37,833 bases of DNA. Source: Hypsibius dujardini (taxonomy: Eukaryota; Tardigrada; Eutardigrada; Parachela; Hypsibiidae). Within the stretch, counting starts at the first letter, position 1. The number at the start of each line of letters is the position of its first letter. A program made the translations under genes and the position numbers. Shown piece by piece: positions 1 through 9,660 of the stretch. The stretch is from contig LRSR01001427.1 of assembly GCA_001579985.1 (NCBI GenBank), positions 1 through 37,833 on the forward strand, in the 5' to 3' direction. The notes below the pieces were generated by a model. The model had not been told where the DNA came from and searched no databases. It saw only the letters and a program-made list of their open reading frames with translations.

Positions 1-1804
1 ATGATTTATGCTCCTTTCTTTTTGAACCCTGTTACCAATTTTTTTTTTCTGGATGTAAAGGCGTTCAATATTAAATTTCGGGATACCTTTAATTACAATC
101 CTTCGTCGTTAGCAAACTGGGCAAAAACTTTTAGCCTCAAGGAGATCAAGAGTAATTTCCCGCCCGACCTGAACAGCCAAAATTATTGGGGGAAGAAGAT
201 TAGCTATCCAAATCGAGAACTGTACGGCTATTCCGGTATGCGGAAGAAGGAAAGGAAGCATATCATCAAGTTCTACAGGAAAGACCGCTGGAAGAAAAAA
301 AATGTTTTTGATGTACGCGCGGAACTTCTTGCTTATTGTGTCCAGGATGTCATTTCGCTCCGGTGTTGCTCCCAGGAACTGCGTCAATTGTTCATGGAGG
401 TATCGGGCGGACTGTGCTGTTATTCTTCAGCGCTCACGATTGCAGGACTGTGTGAATTTTCTTGAAGAGCTCGCCTTCTAAAGCTAAACCTCATTGCTCT
501 GGTTCAACCTCTGACGAAGCGAACCAAGTCCATTGGTGCCGAAAAATGGTTGGCTGTAGTTGCTATAGAAGAAAACACGCATATCGAAAAGGAATTTCGA
601 GTTCGAAAGTTTTTTGTTGATGGTAACAAAAACAGTTTTTTCATGCTTTGTCTCTAAACTTGTTTTACTATTTATATATTTTTATTTTTGCAAGATTTTT
701 TCCGGAATTTAAACGGGTTTATGATTTTAGGGTTGTTAATAGCATAGTCATGCGACCCACACAAACACAGATACTGTGCACGCCCATTTAGGCCAAACAA
801 TGTCGGAACTTTATAAGTGGATCTTGACACGCAAAAAAACTATTCTGAATCAGCATTACACGTTGAAAATTGTCTGGGAATGCGAGTACAAACAGCGAAC
901 GCAAAACGACTCTTTGTTTAAATCAGCAGTAGATTCCATCAAAGTGCGCGAAAGAATGGATTCCAGAAAGGCATGATATAGTAAATCATCATTTTGTTTG
1001 TCAAATTTTACTCGGCTCAATTAATTGTTTTCAATTAGGAGGGAGAGTCAACGCTGCAATTCTTTACTATCGAATACAACCTGGAAAGCGCATATTATTT
1101 AACGATGTCTGTTTGCTATATCCGTGACTTTTTTGCATTTCGTTGTAAATTTATTATTTATATCGATGTTTTCATTTCTTAAAATACATCATTCAAACAT
1201 TCAAGTACCCTATCGATTCCTATCAAGTCGTTACGAGAGACTTTCAGGACGTTTCCCATTATTTGGACTCATCTTTGCTAGGATTTTACCACCGCAGAAC
1301 CTTTTCATTCCGGTCCTGCCCTTTCGTGAAATAAACTTCTTTTCACGCTTTGTCGTAGCTGTGCAAACGGGAACAATCAAGACGCTGCATGTGGCTACAA
1401 GGAAAAAGAGCGCTGTCTGACGGGTGTTTGATGAGTTTATTTCTAAATTGTTCAATGATAGCCGTGAGCAACATTTGTTCTTGATAAAGTGCACGCCGGA
1501 AGTGGAGATGGCGTTCAGCCACGGATACGTTATTCAGGAATTTCATGAAGTGTGGCACCATCCGGCGTCTATGACGCAGCTGTTTGCGGATTACATCAAC
1601 CTGTTTGTCGGACTGAAAGTTCACATCAGAACACATCAGTCCACATCAGTACCATCTCACATCAGAACAGATAAACAGAGAGAAGACTTCGTCACCGAGT
1701 TCTTCGAGTCGGAGTCGGTTCGGCTGGACCCAACAAAAATTGTCGTGAATGCTGGTTTACGACAGCTGGCAAAACTCTGTTTTAATTCTTTTTGGGGTAC
1801 GTAG
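1..1804 (+). pseudogene. Maverick/Polinton-type DNA polymerase B, broken
   Basis: This is a remnant of a protein-primed family B DNA polymerase of the kind carried by Maverick/Polinton elements. Such enzymes copy the element's own DNA. The pieces lie in the expected order but in different frames. An exonuclease-region piece (1-465) ends with a YC-x2-DV-x2-LR motif. A linker piece with WECE lies at about 776-976. A piece from about 1040-1105 reads GGRVNAAILYY and then DVCLLYP, which resembles motif A (D-x2-SLYP). A piece at about 1190-1420 has ILPP and LCRSCA in neighbouring frames. The last piece (1424-1804) carries EVWHH and then NSFWG, which resembles motif B. Frames shift at least three times and stops intervene. 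The exonuclease-to-palm linker is incomplete, and no YxDTDS motif C follows. It is non-functional as written and probably begins left of the window. Confidence 0.75.
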
Positions 1805-1861
1805 GACTAATATTTAAATCAAAACTTCAAAATCAAATATAAATAAATGGGTTTTTGTTTG

Positions 1862-2100
1862 TACTTCTTAACGCAGACTCAGAATCAATCAATCAAATTC
1901 AATCGATCAATCGGTCGATGAAATTCAATCAATCAATCAATTAATAAAATTCAGTTAATCAATCAAATGATGAAATTCAATCAATCAATTTATCAATCAA
2001 TCAATTAATCAATCAATCAGTTGATGAAATTCATTTAACCAATCATTCTATCTATCATTCGATCAGTTGATAAAATTCAATCAATCATTTATTCAAATTC
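1862..2100. repeat. (AATC)n-rich tandem repeat
   Basis: Imperfect tandem array of AATC/AATCAATC runs interspersed with TTGATGAAATTCA-like spacers. It lies just 3' of the broken polymerase remnant. No coding potential is visible. Confidence 0.8.
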
Positions 2101-2800
2101 AAATAATTGAAGCACGCACTCTGACACATATTTAATTACTACATTCCCCAATTACTCTTATCTGTTGTGCATTTCTGGCCATTTTTTGTTGATCCGTTTG
2201 ACTAGGTGCAGCTAGTATCCACTTGCCTGATAATAGGATAGCAAAAACAATAGAAACTTAATTATAGAACAAACACTTTATTACTTTGCTTTGTCGTGTA
2301 TTCTTTATTAGCAAAAATACAACAAGTTTAATAAGTTTCATACCTGTGTCTTTCGGAGACCGTATTCCAAAATCGGCTGTCAATAATTCCGAGGAATAAT
2401 ATCGGGGGATATTAATGTGGAAGTTTCTATCATTATGATGAATGATAGACACGGTCTAGGTTTGTGCTCCGCTCGACGAAGTTGGAGGTGACCTACTTTA
2501 TTACAAATGGAACTCTAATTCTCACGTCGCAAGTCTTTACGAGCAATTATTACGGTGTTCGTCACATTACAATAGTACAGTACATTCGCTCAGTGCGAGT
2601 ATGAATGTGTACACAGACACACACGTCTGCTGTGTCGTATGTGTGTACGTCTCTGTGAACGCGGCTCACAACTTACAACAAGCACTCGCGATACCTTCCT
2701 CGTCGGCTAGGTCACCGCTGTACCATATATCGCCGCTGCGTTCCTGTAAGATGGACCCTTTTTTCTTGTTAGAAAGGGCGTAACCATCATACGTGCTCTT
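2101..2800. other. Non-coding stretch
   Basis: AT-rich sequence without a recognisable gene. Short open frames here have no protein-like composition. A GT/AC-rich patch lies near 2604-2665. Confidence 0.5.
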
Positions 2801-2817
2801 GTTTACGCTGTCGCAGA

Positions 2818-3025
2818 GGCTGCTGGATCTCCGATCTCCTCAAATTCCACTCTGGCCGTCGCGGGTCTATTTTTTCTCCGCCATCTTCTGTCTGGTCTCC
2901 GTGATCGGCGCGGCTTTCACCCGTACCTGGTACGATTTATTGATCACCCTTGTCATCCTCGGCATCGGTATGGGCTCGAAAGCTTCACAACCTCGGTGTA
3001 TCCAGCGGAGAACTCTCCAACCTGA
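2818..3025 (+). pseudogene. MFS sugar-transporter fragment (fungal-type)
   Basis: Three overlapping frames together give the core of a major facilitator sugar or inositol transporter. GCWISD and SGRRG (2818-2865) match the loop after TM2. A hydrophobic helix with FFSAIFCLVSVIGAAFT and ITLVILGIGMGSKAS follows (about 2868-2990). VYPAENSP, followed by an in-frame stop, ends it at 3025. The GRRG loop and the G-x-GMG-x-KAS-x-V-x-x-x-AENSP pattern are typical of the fungal myo-inositol transporter-like MFS group. Two single-base frameshifts and the stop make it a pseudogene. A gtaatc sequence after 3028 could be an old splice donor, so this may be one dead exon. Nothing recognisable of the rest of the transporter lies nearby. 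Confidence 0.6.
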
Positions 3026-3189
3026 CGGTAATCAATCAATCAATCAATGGGAGGGTTTTATGGACTATGAGGTTGATGTCGCACTAAAACGGCATCTCAA
3101 GAAGTGAAAACAATTTTAAAAAGGTGCAAAAGCTAGCGTTTGAGATTTAAAACTGAAAAAATGTCATCCAGCCCGTGGGTCTGGAGTTA

Positions 3190-4789
3190 GTATTAATAAC
3201 AGCAGAGACATTTCCCTTGGATATCTCTATGTTGACTTTTTGTCTCAAAACTTCAGCTGCCCTCTTTTCCCCAGTCCGGTTAGTGATCCTTCTGCAGATT
3301 TCAGTGATGAGTCTTTTAGCTTCAACGCCCCAAATGCCGAACGTCTCGAACGCCAGTGGGACAAACAGGTAGCGTCCTTCCAGCTCAACGTAGGTACGGT
3401 GTTTCTTTTTTCCCGCTGTTCTAGCGCCTCATCCCTCCGTCATGGAACTGCCGATGTGGGAGAGTGCCACAGTGTCCCAGACAGTCGCGCTCCACAGTAG
3501 CGCTTTTCCCTGCCTGAAAAAAATCATAATCATTCCATCCGGCCGTTTCCCGTCAGCTCTGCAGAATCCCGGAGGCTCCAGGATAGCCGGTAAGCCTGCA
3601 CTCACGAGAACCCGTTGAACTGCGTCATTGATGGCGGTGTGCCGACTGCCACGGCTATCGCCGAACGCACAAGACAAGCTGTAATAGCCATCCTCTCTGA
3701 CCTTTTTTCCGCAAGCTTGGCATTTATCAGGTTGGCATACAGTGGCACCGAGGCGGAGGGCGACGGTGATGCGGAGTTGTCATCGAGAAGATTACCAAGT
3801 GAGGAGACGGGTAATGCGTTCAATCAGGCCCCTGCAAACTCGGACGTCATTGCTAGCAGTCTTGCACGTCCCACTTCCCCCGCGTCTTGGATAGCCTTTT
3901 CGACGATCGGGCGGTCCCACAACTTCTGGATCCGCGGCTGGTCCGGAAGCTGTTGGGTGGTGGCGACGTTCCACTGGAGAGTAGTTTCCGTGGTGATGGC
4001 GTCTAGGTCGGCGGCGGGAACGATCTCCATTTTCAGGTGGTGAACAGAATGGACCGAAACCAGGAAGGCTGGAAGAGAAAGATCCTTTGTTCGTCTGTTA
4101 CCGAGACCGCCTCTGCTGACCGGGAGAGTTGCCTGCTTCCACACAGCGTCGGACATTTCCGTGTTGGTGATTGTAACCACGCTGTTCCGTAATACGGTGT
4201 CGAATGCCACGAGCGAGTTGAGCCGGGTAAAGGTGGGTGAGCACCGCAGGAGATAGATCATTTTCGGCGCAGCCAGGCAATTTTTGAGGAGAAAAAAAAG
4301 GGCTTGGTGAGCAGCCAGGAGAGGCAGCTGGCTGGTAAGGAAAGTGATGGCAACCGTCTTCCTGTCAATGGCTGCACCGACACCGTCCAGCATTAGTGAG
4401 GCACCCAGCAGCTCCAACCCTTCCGACAATGGGAAGCGGAAATCGGGGACGGATTGTAGAATTGTTCTTGTTGCTGCTGCACGAGACGGCGCGGCGCCAC
4501 CGTAAACAAAGACCTCGCATTTGGAGAGGTTGAGGGACAAACCGACTTTTCCTCCGAGATCCACCACCCGAGCAATGTCGTCTAACACTTCCTTGACCGT
4601 CCCATCGACGGTTCTATCGTCCAGGTAGAAAATCTTGAGCGGAGCCTGCAATGACATAGACACTTTCGAGGTGACAAAACAGAAAAACAGGGGGCCCAAC
4701 GGGTTTCTCTGCTGGACTCCGCTCTCCGACAACAATAATTTTCCGAAAAAAAGATGCGAGGGCTGGCGATACATTTGCACACTGTCGGG
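3190..4789 (-). pseudogene. LINE ORF, 3' part (RT palm to C-terminal nuclease-like region)
   Basis: Downstream half of the retrotransposon ORF. The long open stretch 3824-4780 (318 codons) keeps the YLDD catalytic box at about 4616-4627 and the thumb region, but GVQQGDPLGP is altered to GVQQRNPLGP. After a frameshift near 3820 it continues through a zinc knuckle and RGSRHTAINDAV (about 3650). The KRPDG motif follows, and then VPLAFETFG and KVNIEISKGN (about 3370-3200). In the nuclease-like segment the expected WDAT reads WSAT, so a likely acidic ligand is missing. The 3' end is not sharply visible, and no poly(A) tail or target duplication was identified. Confidence 0.65.
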
Positions 4790-5361
4790 TAGGGATGCCG
4801 ATTACGCAGGCGGATTAGTTCGGTTCGGTTATTACGCGGTTCAGATGCTTAACCGGTTAGCTTTTCCCGGTTAAATCTCTAAACCGACCCACGCGGTTCG
4901 GTTAAAGTTCCGAACTGACCCAGGCGGTTCAAACCTAGTTGAACCGCAGTTAACCGGTTACGTAGTTAAATCAGTGAGAAATACACCGTGAGCCGGCTGC
5001 AATCAATACGTGGAGCTCTCAATAGCTAGAATTCATTCAGTTTATTGAAGTAAAGCGCGCAATTGCTGCATATAAATGCCTGAAAATGTAAAGGTAAACT
5101 AGACGTGCCATCCTTGTGACTAATTAAGTCGATTCCCTGTCCAGACTGATCTTGTTTCTATTTGTACCCGTGAATACGGTTCATAACGGTTCGTAACGGG
5201 TAAACAGTTCGGTTTCACGCGGTTACAAACGCTAACCGGTTACTTTAAAGCGGTTCGAAACCCCAACCGGTTTAAACGGTTCGGTTAAATTTAAAAACCG
5301 CGTCAGGCGGTTCGGTTCAAACCACGGTTAAACCGGTTAATCAGCGTAATCGGCATCCCTA
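4790..5361. mobile_element. Non-autonomous hAT element (MITE) inside the LINE
   Basis: A 572-bp element with perfect 18-bp terminal inverted repeats: TAGGGATGCCGATTACGC at 4790-4807 and its reverse complement at 5344-5361. It is flanked by an 8-bp target duplication, CTGTCGGG (4782-4789) and CTGTTGGG (5362-5369), with one mismatch. An 8-bp duplication and a TAGGG-type terminus are hallmarks of the hAT superfamily. The RT reading of the host LINE resumes on the other side, which confirms the insertion. There is no transposase ORF. The interior is packed with CGGTT/AACCG motifs, including five exact AACCGGTT palindromes at 4851, 4952, 5234, 5265 and 5331. Confidence 0.85.
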
Positions 5362-6600
5362 CTGTTGGGTAAAAATGTGGCATGTGGAGGTGGACCGCTC
5401 GCAGCACTTCCTCCCGTCGAATGGTGTTGAAAGCATTGGCGAAGTTCAGTTTCAACAGCGCGCGGGTCTCCTCCACGTCGGACATGAACGCCCGGGTGGC
5501 GTGGACAGCCGCCTTTACACCTCCTCGCGTCCCGCACCCCAACTGACATGGACGCATCAACGCTCCCATTTCGGACATGGCGCGCCGGGACAAAATATTT
5601 CCCAAAGTTCTCCGAAATACAGTCGCGACAGCAATAGGCCAGATGCCGCAGTCCTTCTTTCTCAGCGCCGTCGATGTTGCTCCGTATAGAAGAGGGCAAA
5701 CACTAACAGGAACTTCTCTACGGAGCATGACGTTGAGAACTGCTGCAATGCGACCAGTCAGCCTCATAACTATCTACCCGTTGGACTCCGTCACCAAATT
5801 CTTCAGATGCCCGGGGACATGCTATCCAGACCACCAGATGAGCCGTTCATGAAAAAAAAGGATAGCCTCCTGGACCTTTTCCAGCTTGATGGGCTCGGCA
5901 GTAACACTGTCGGCTTGTGGTTCGGCCGAGAGAACAGCGCCAGCAGGTGCTTGTGGGTGTTTTTTCGGAAAATATCGCACGTTTCAGTTGTGCATGGTGC
6001 CACCGACTCGTCAGAAGACAGCATTCTATCAGCTCTGCTGATATTGCCGGCCTGCATCTTCTTCTCAACCGCTTTCTGCAATTTGTCGTCGGAACCCTTT
6101 GCCGCTACCGATGTGGTCTTCCTCGACATAGCCAGAAATTTACTGGTTCTGTTAAGGTTGCTTTTGATGGTGGTGGCCAGCTTGCAGTTAGACGGCTTAT
6201 CCGGCTTGGAAAAAACCCGAAAGGGAAAAGTGAACAGGTGGCCCCAGTTGTATGTCGTGTTGGAGCTGCAGATATGGAGCGGCGACGGCGTGGAGGGTTG
6301 CAATCGGCACCCGCTCGAAGAGGCGGTTCGACTAGCGAAAGAGATGTAGTTGTGTAGGCAGGTCGTCGTCGGCTTGCGAAGCTGTGGGCCCTGCGACTGG
6401 AATGAAAGGAGCGGCAGCACCAATGACAGCAGGCCTTATTCCGTACTTGTCCGGTTCATACTTCACACAATTGTTGGCGCGTCCACCTCCAGGCCGATGC
6501 TTCGCCCAATCAGCAGGTCCGAAATCGTTCCGACCACAGAGTTCGCACGTGCGAAAAAATCCGCCGGATGCAGCGGCCATTGCGGACAATTGACCAATCG
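5362..6600 (-). pseudogene. LINE ORF, 5' part (zinc finger to RT motif A)
   Basis: Upstream half of the retrotransposon ORF, in at least three frames. About 6332-6589 gives the zinc-finger-like start (CELCGRNDFGPADWAKH). About 5803-6423 gives a basic, low-complexity linker with a conserved block around DKLQKAVEKKMQAGNISRAD. About 5337-5767 gives RT motifs 1 to 3, including KKDCGIWPIAV and MRPCQLGCGTRGG. The frame changes near 5810 and again just before the hAT insertion, and several stops occur. The catalytic Asp of RT motif A is replaced by Asn in LLKLNFANAFN. It is a degenerate copy and cannot encode active enzyme. Confidence 0.65.
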
Positions 6601-7716
6601 ACCAAATGCAACACCAGAAAAAGAAACTCGGCCAGGGTTGGGTAAGTCAATCAACCGATCAAACAACCACTCACAGGGGAGTGTTTTTGGGCATCGCCGA
6701 GTATCCTGAATGCTTCTTTTTCATCCAAGTGGAATCATTGGTTCAGACATGCGAAGTCCTTGCCTATTAATTTGGTACTGCTGGCTGCCACCGTATAGAT
6801 TTTTGGACGCAACTGGATAGGACAATTGTCAAAATCGAAGAGAAGAAAATAACTCCGATGCGCAGAAAGGTTCGACCAATCAATCAATCCATTAATCAAT
6901 TCGTCTATCCATTTGTTTGCTTGTTTCTTTGTTTGTTTTTTGTCTGTCTGTCTGTTTGTCTCTCTGTTCCTTGTAAAAAACAAAAGGGGTCGTTAGGTCG
7001 CCAGATCGGAAATTGAGTTGTCGGGTTTTTCATACTGTACAGTGATGATACTATGTTGTGTAAAAAAAATGTGGATGATTTGTTTGAAATTCGGGCAGTA
7101 AGAGTGGCGGAACCAGTGGTTTTCAGCAAAACTGCTGCCGAAAGCTCAAAATTTAAAATTGTGCTAGATTTGTTTTTGGAATTGAGTAGAGAAATGAATT
7201 TGCCATATCAGTGCATCAAAAAGTGATTTTGGATTTTTTCTCTGGCTACTCGAAAGGCGTTTCTCTCGAAACTTTATCGAATGGGATATTGACAAGATTC
7301 TAAGCCTCTCATGTGTTTGTTGAAAATGAAATAACAATTTTTCAAAATTTTTAAAACATTGTTTTACTTTACAGAATAAGATGAGGGCACTCGAATGAGC
7401 CATTTGATTTTCCCATACCTTGGAAAAAAATCCTCCAACGACGTTTTGGCCATCACCAAAGTCTTAAGCGAAAGATACTAACCGATTAACCGATGGAACG
7501 CGTATCAGATATGAAAAAAAAATAATGGAATATGTTCAAAAAACGAAATAATTGGACCTTAAAAAAAGCTCACCATAGAGGACGCTGATTCTGCAGTGAC
7601 TCGTCTATTTTCGATTCATTTGCAACAGAGCGGCCCCGCCACCCGGTGGCCCATTCCACGGTACGGAAATTCAAGTGGCCCATTCCAGTGCCCTTACCTC
7701 ACAACTTTACGCCATA
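6601..7716. other. Non-coding stretch
   Basis: No gene recognised. It contains short (AATC)n near 6876-6900 and a TTTG/TGTC-rich run near 6910-6965. The rest is AT-rich unique-looking sequence. Confidence 0.5.
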
Positions 7717-7818
7717 CAGCTGTGGCTCGATTTCTTAACGAAAAACGTTAATCGAAACACCAGCATAATAACACGTGTTCCAATTAGCGATTTTCGTCAA
7801 TAAATTGTCCCACAGCTG
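7717..7818. mobile_element. 102-bp TA-flanked MITE
   Basis: Starts with CAGCTGTGG and ends with CCACAGCTG, flanked on both sides by TA (7715-7716 and 7819-7820). The inverted similarity extends inward with mismatches for roughly 30 bp per arm (left ...CTTAACGAAAA, right rc ...TTGACGAAAA). TA duplication and a CAG terminus fit a Tc1/mariner-derived miniature element. No coding capacity. Confidence 0.6.
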
Positions 7819-7820
7819 TA

Positions 7821-8384
7821 TAAAATTCAGTGTGCTGAAATGAAATGATATGAGGATTATAGATGATTGACTTGGCGGCTCGCCACATGATGGCAAGCTA
7901 TTAATATCAATTCAAGCGTTCAATTCATTCATTGAACAGCGTGAAACAATTTCATTGCTGCAACGGTCCTGAGACTTTACAAATGCGGCCATTAAAAGTT
8001 CAAATTTTGATTCCTTTGCTTTTAATTGTTAACCGTCGATCTTTATTTTCCGCCATCAAGGTGAAGAATTAAATATTGTTCTGGTTAGTTTCTCAAAGGT
8101 TTGATGGCTGGGCGATTGAGGAGATTGCTTTCTCGTTTCTCGTTTCAATTATGGCAGCTTAGTTCGACCAGATTACTGAATTTTTACTGCGCTAGTAGCC
8201 GAAATTGGTTCGGATTTAAGGCTTCTCATGCGTGTTTCACGTGTCTTCTTGGCATAGTCCGAACTTAGCATTCCCGCGTCCTTATGTTGAAATTAAGCAT
8301 ATTTTGTCTTTTTTTATAAACGTATCATATGTCAGAATACGCTCTACTGAGGAGAAATAAAATTAAAATAAAATAACAGTAAGT
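7821..8384. other. Non-coding stretch
   Basis: AT-rich sequence without recognisable genes or clear repeats. It may be intronic to the gene whose exons appear at 8810-9208. Confidence 0.4.
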
Positions 8385-8770
8385 TGGCTTCTCTGATTGC
8401 TCGTTCGCCTGGTTGATGGATTGGTCTAATGATTGATCTGTTTTGGGACCTGATTGCTTGTTTGTTTCGTCGATGGATCGGTTAATTGGTTGATTGATTG
8501 ATCTGTTTTGCTACTTAATTGATGGAATGGATGATTGATTGATTGATTGATATGTTCTGTTTCCTGATTGCTCATCGCCGGATCGACAGATCAGTTGATT
8601 GATTGATCTGTTCCGTTACTTAACTGTTTGTTCTCTTAATCGATGGATTGATTGACTGGTTGATCTGTTTTGCTACCTCATTGATGGAACGATCGATTGA
8701 TCGATCTGTTTTGCTACCTGATTGCTTATCGCCATATCGATGGATCGGTTAATTGATTGATGTGTTATGT
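8385..8770. repeat. GATT-rich ~60-bp tandem repeat
   Basis: About six imperfect units built on TGATTGATCTGTTTTGCTACCTGATTG and GATGGATCGGTTAATTGATTG-like segments. It ends about 40 bp before a candidate splice acceptor at 8809 and is probably intronic. Confidence 0.75.
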
Positions 8771-8809
8771 ACCTGATGGCTCGTTTGCCTGATTCTTTGT
8801 TTTTTTCAG

Positions 8810-9208
8810 AGGCTGATGAGGAGCTTTCAGAGCATGAAAACTGGCGGAATTTGGGCAAAGAGGGATACCGGAAATGCCGCACAAAGCGCGACGTGTGGCA
8901 CCATTGCAACCATGTATGCTCTTTGTTTTCAATACTTTGGTGTAAGTTTTTAGCGACGTAATTCTAAGGCGCAAATGTAGCCACGCCCTGGGCTGTTTGC
9001 CTATCACTCTGTCTAAATTCCCATAAATCATTAATTCCAATTATTAATTGTTGAATATCTATCGTTTCTGTTTTAAATTCCCGAATTTGTTTTCCCCGAA
9101 AACTAAAGACATACATTTTTGGAGCGTTGATTTTTGCCCCATAAATTGTTTCAGCAAGAATTTGCCAGAGGAGAAAATCAGAAAGGCTATCCTCCGCCAG
9201 TGCCTAAC
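8810..9208 (+). CDS. Two exons of an unidentified gene
   Basis: Exon A (8810-8913) follows a tttttttcag acceptor, reads EADEELSEHENWRNLGKEGY onward to WHHCNH, and ends in phase 0 at a gtatgc donor. Exon B (9155-9208) follows a tgtttcag acceptor, reads QEFARGENQKGYPPPVPN, and ends in phase 0 at a gtaaga donor. The phases agree, both exons are open, and the composition is that of a soluble charged protein, so a real gene is plausible. No family was recognised. Start and stop exons were not found. Downstream, an atttcag at about 9317 opens a phase-0 frame that runs into a dispersed repeat. This could also be a remnant. Confidence 0.4.
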
Positions 9209-9423
9209 GTAAGACTGCTTTTCCACTTGATTGATCTCTTGATTGAAGATTGGTCAAGATGAATAAGCATGTGGGCCGTCAGTAAGTTGCTTGATTGAAA
9301 ACTGAAATGCATTTCAGTGGGTAGGTAGTTTTGTACGCACACCTGGGGCCATATATACGGAAAACGCAGTTTGCGTTGCGCCTAAGAATCGCGTCAATAC
9401 AATATTTATTTGCCTTAAACAAT

Positions 9424-9660
9424 TATGGAGCGCCTGCCGTGCCAAAAGATTTTTGAAGTTTCGCTCAATGAAATAATTTTTGTTTAATAGTTTCATTGAG
9501 CAATAAATAATTTAGCTCAATAGTTTTATTGAGCAATAACTATTTTCTGCTCAATAGTTTCAAGGTGGGGCGCAGAGGCGTGACTTGCATGTTTCCAAAG
9601 ATCTTCACTACTCACTTAAACACAGGGGCCTAAGGAGCAAAGAAGCAAAGAGGTGTGGTC
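9424..9660 (-). repeat. Dispersed repeat family R1, copy A
   Basis: About 237 bp. It matches 13410-13713 in the opposite orientation, from GGAGCGCC...CCGTG at one end to AGAGGTGTGGTC at the other. The middle holds units in which GCTCAAT and ATTGAGC face each other across six bases, forming small hairpins. This copy has fewer hairpin units than copy B, which explains its shorter length. No ORF. Confidence 0.75.

Larger units (their letters stand above)
3190..6600 (-). mobile_element. Decayed LINE-like retrotransposon (RT plus nuclease-like C-terminus)
   Basis: A non-LTR-type retroelement read on the minus strand. It is interrupted by a 572-bp hAT insertion and broken by frameshifts. Order from its 5' end: a CELCG...H zinc-finger-like start (about 6540-6470); a conserved pre-RT region with MLSSDESVAP (about 6020); RT motifs including CQLGCGTRGG and LLKLNFANAFN (about 5510-5400); GVQQRNPLGP and the YLDD box (about 4720-4616); a C-terminal CQACGKK...LSC zinc knuckle (about 3700-3660); and a KRPDG...LLWSAT region resembling the PD-(D/E)XK-like end of related elements (about 3550-3480). 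The motif A aspartate is Asn (KLNF instead of KLDF), so the RT is dead even apart from the frameshifts. The exact LINE clade is not assigned. Confidence 0.75.

Noticed and set aside
5251-5261. B-box-like GGTTCGAAACC inside the hAT element
   Set aside because: Explained by the CGGTT repeat composition; no A-box or tRNA fold.
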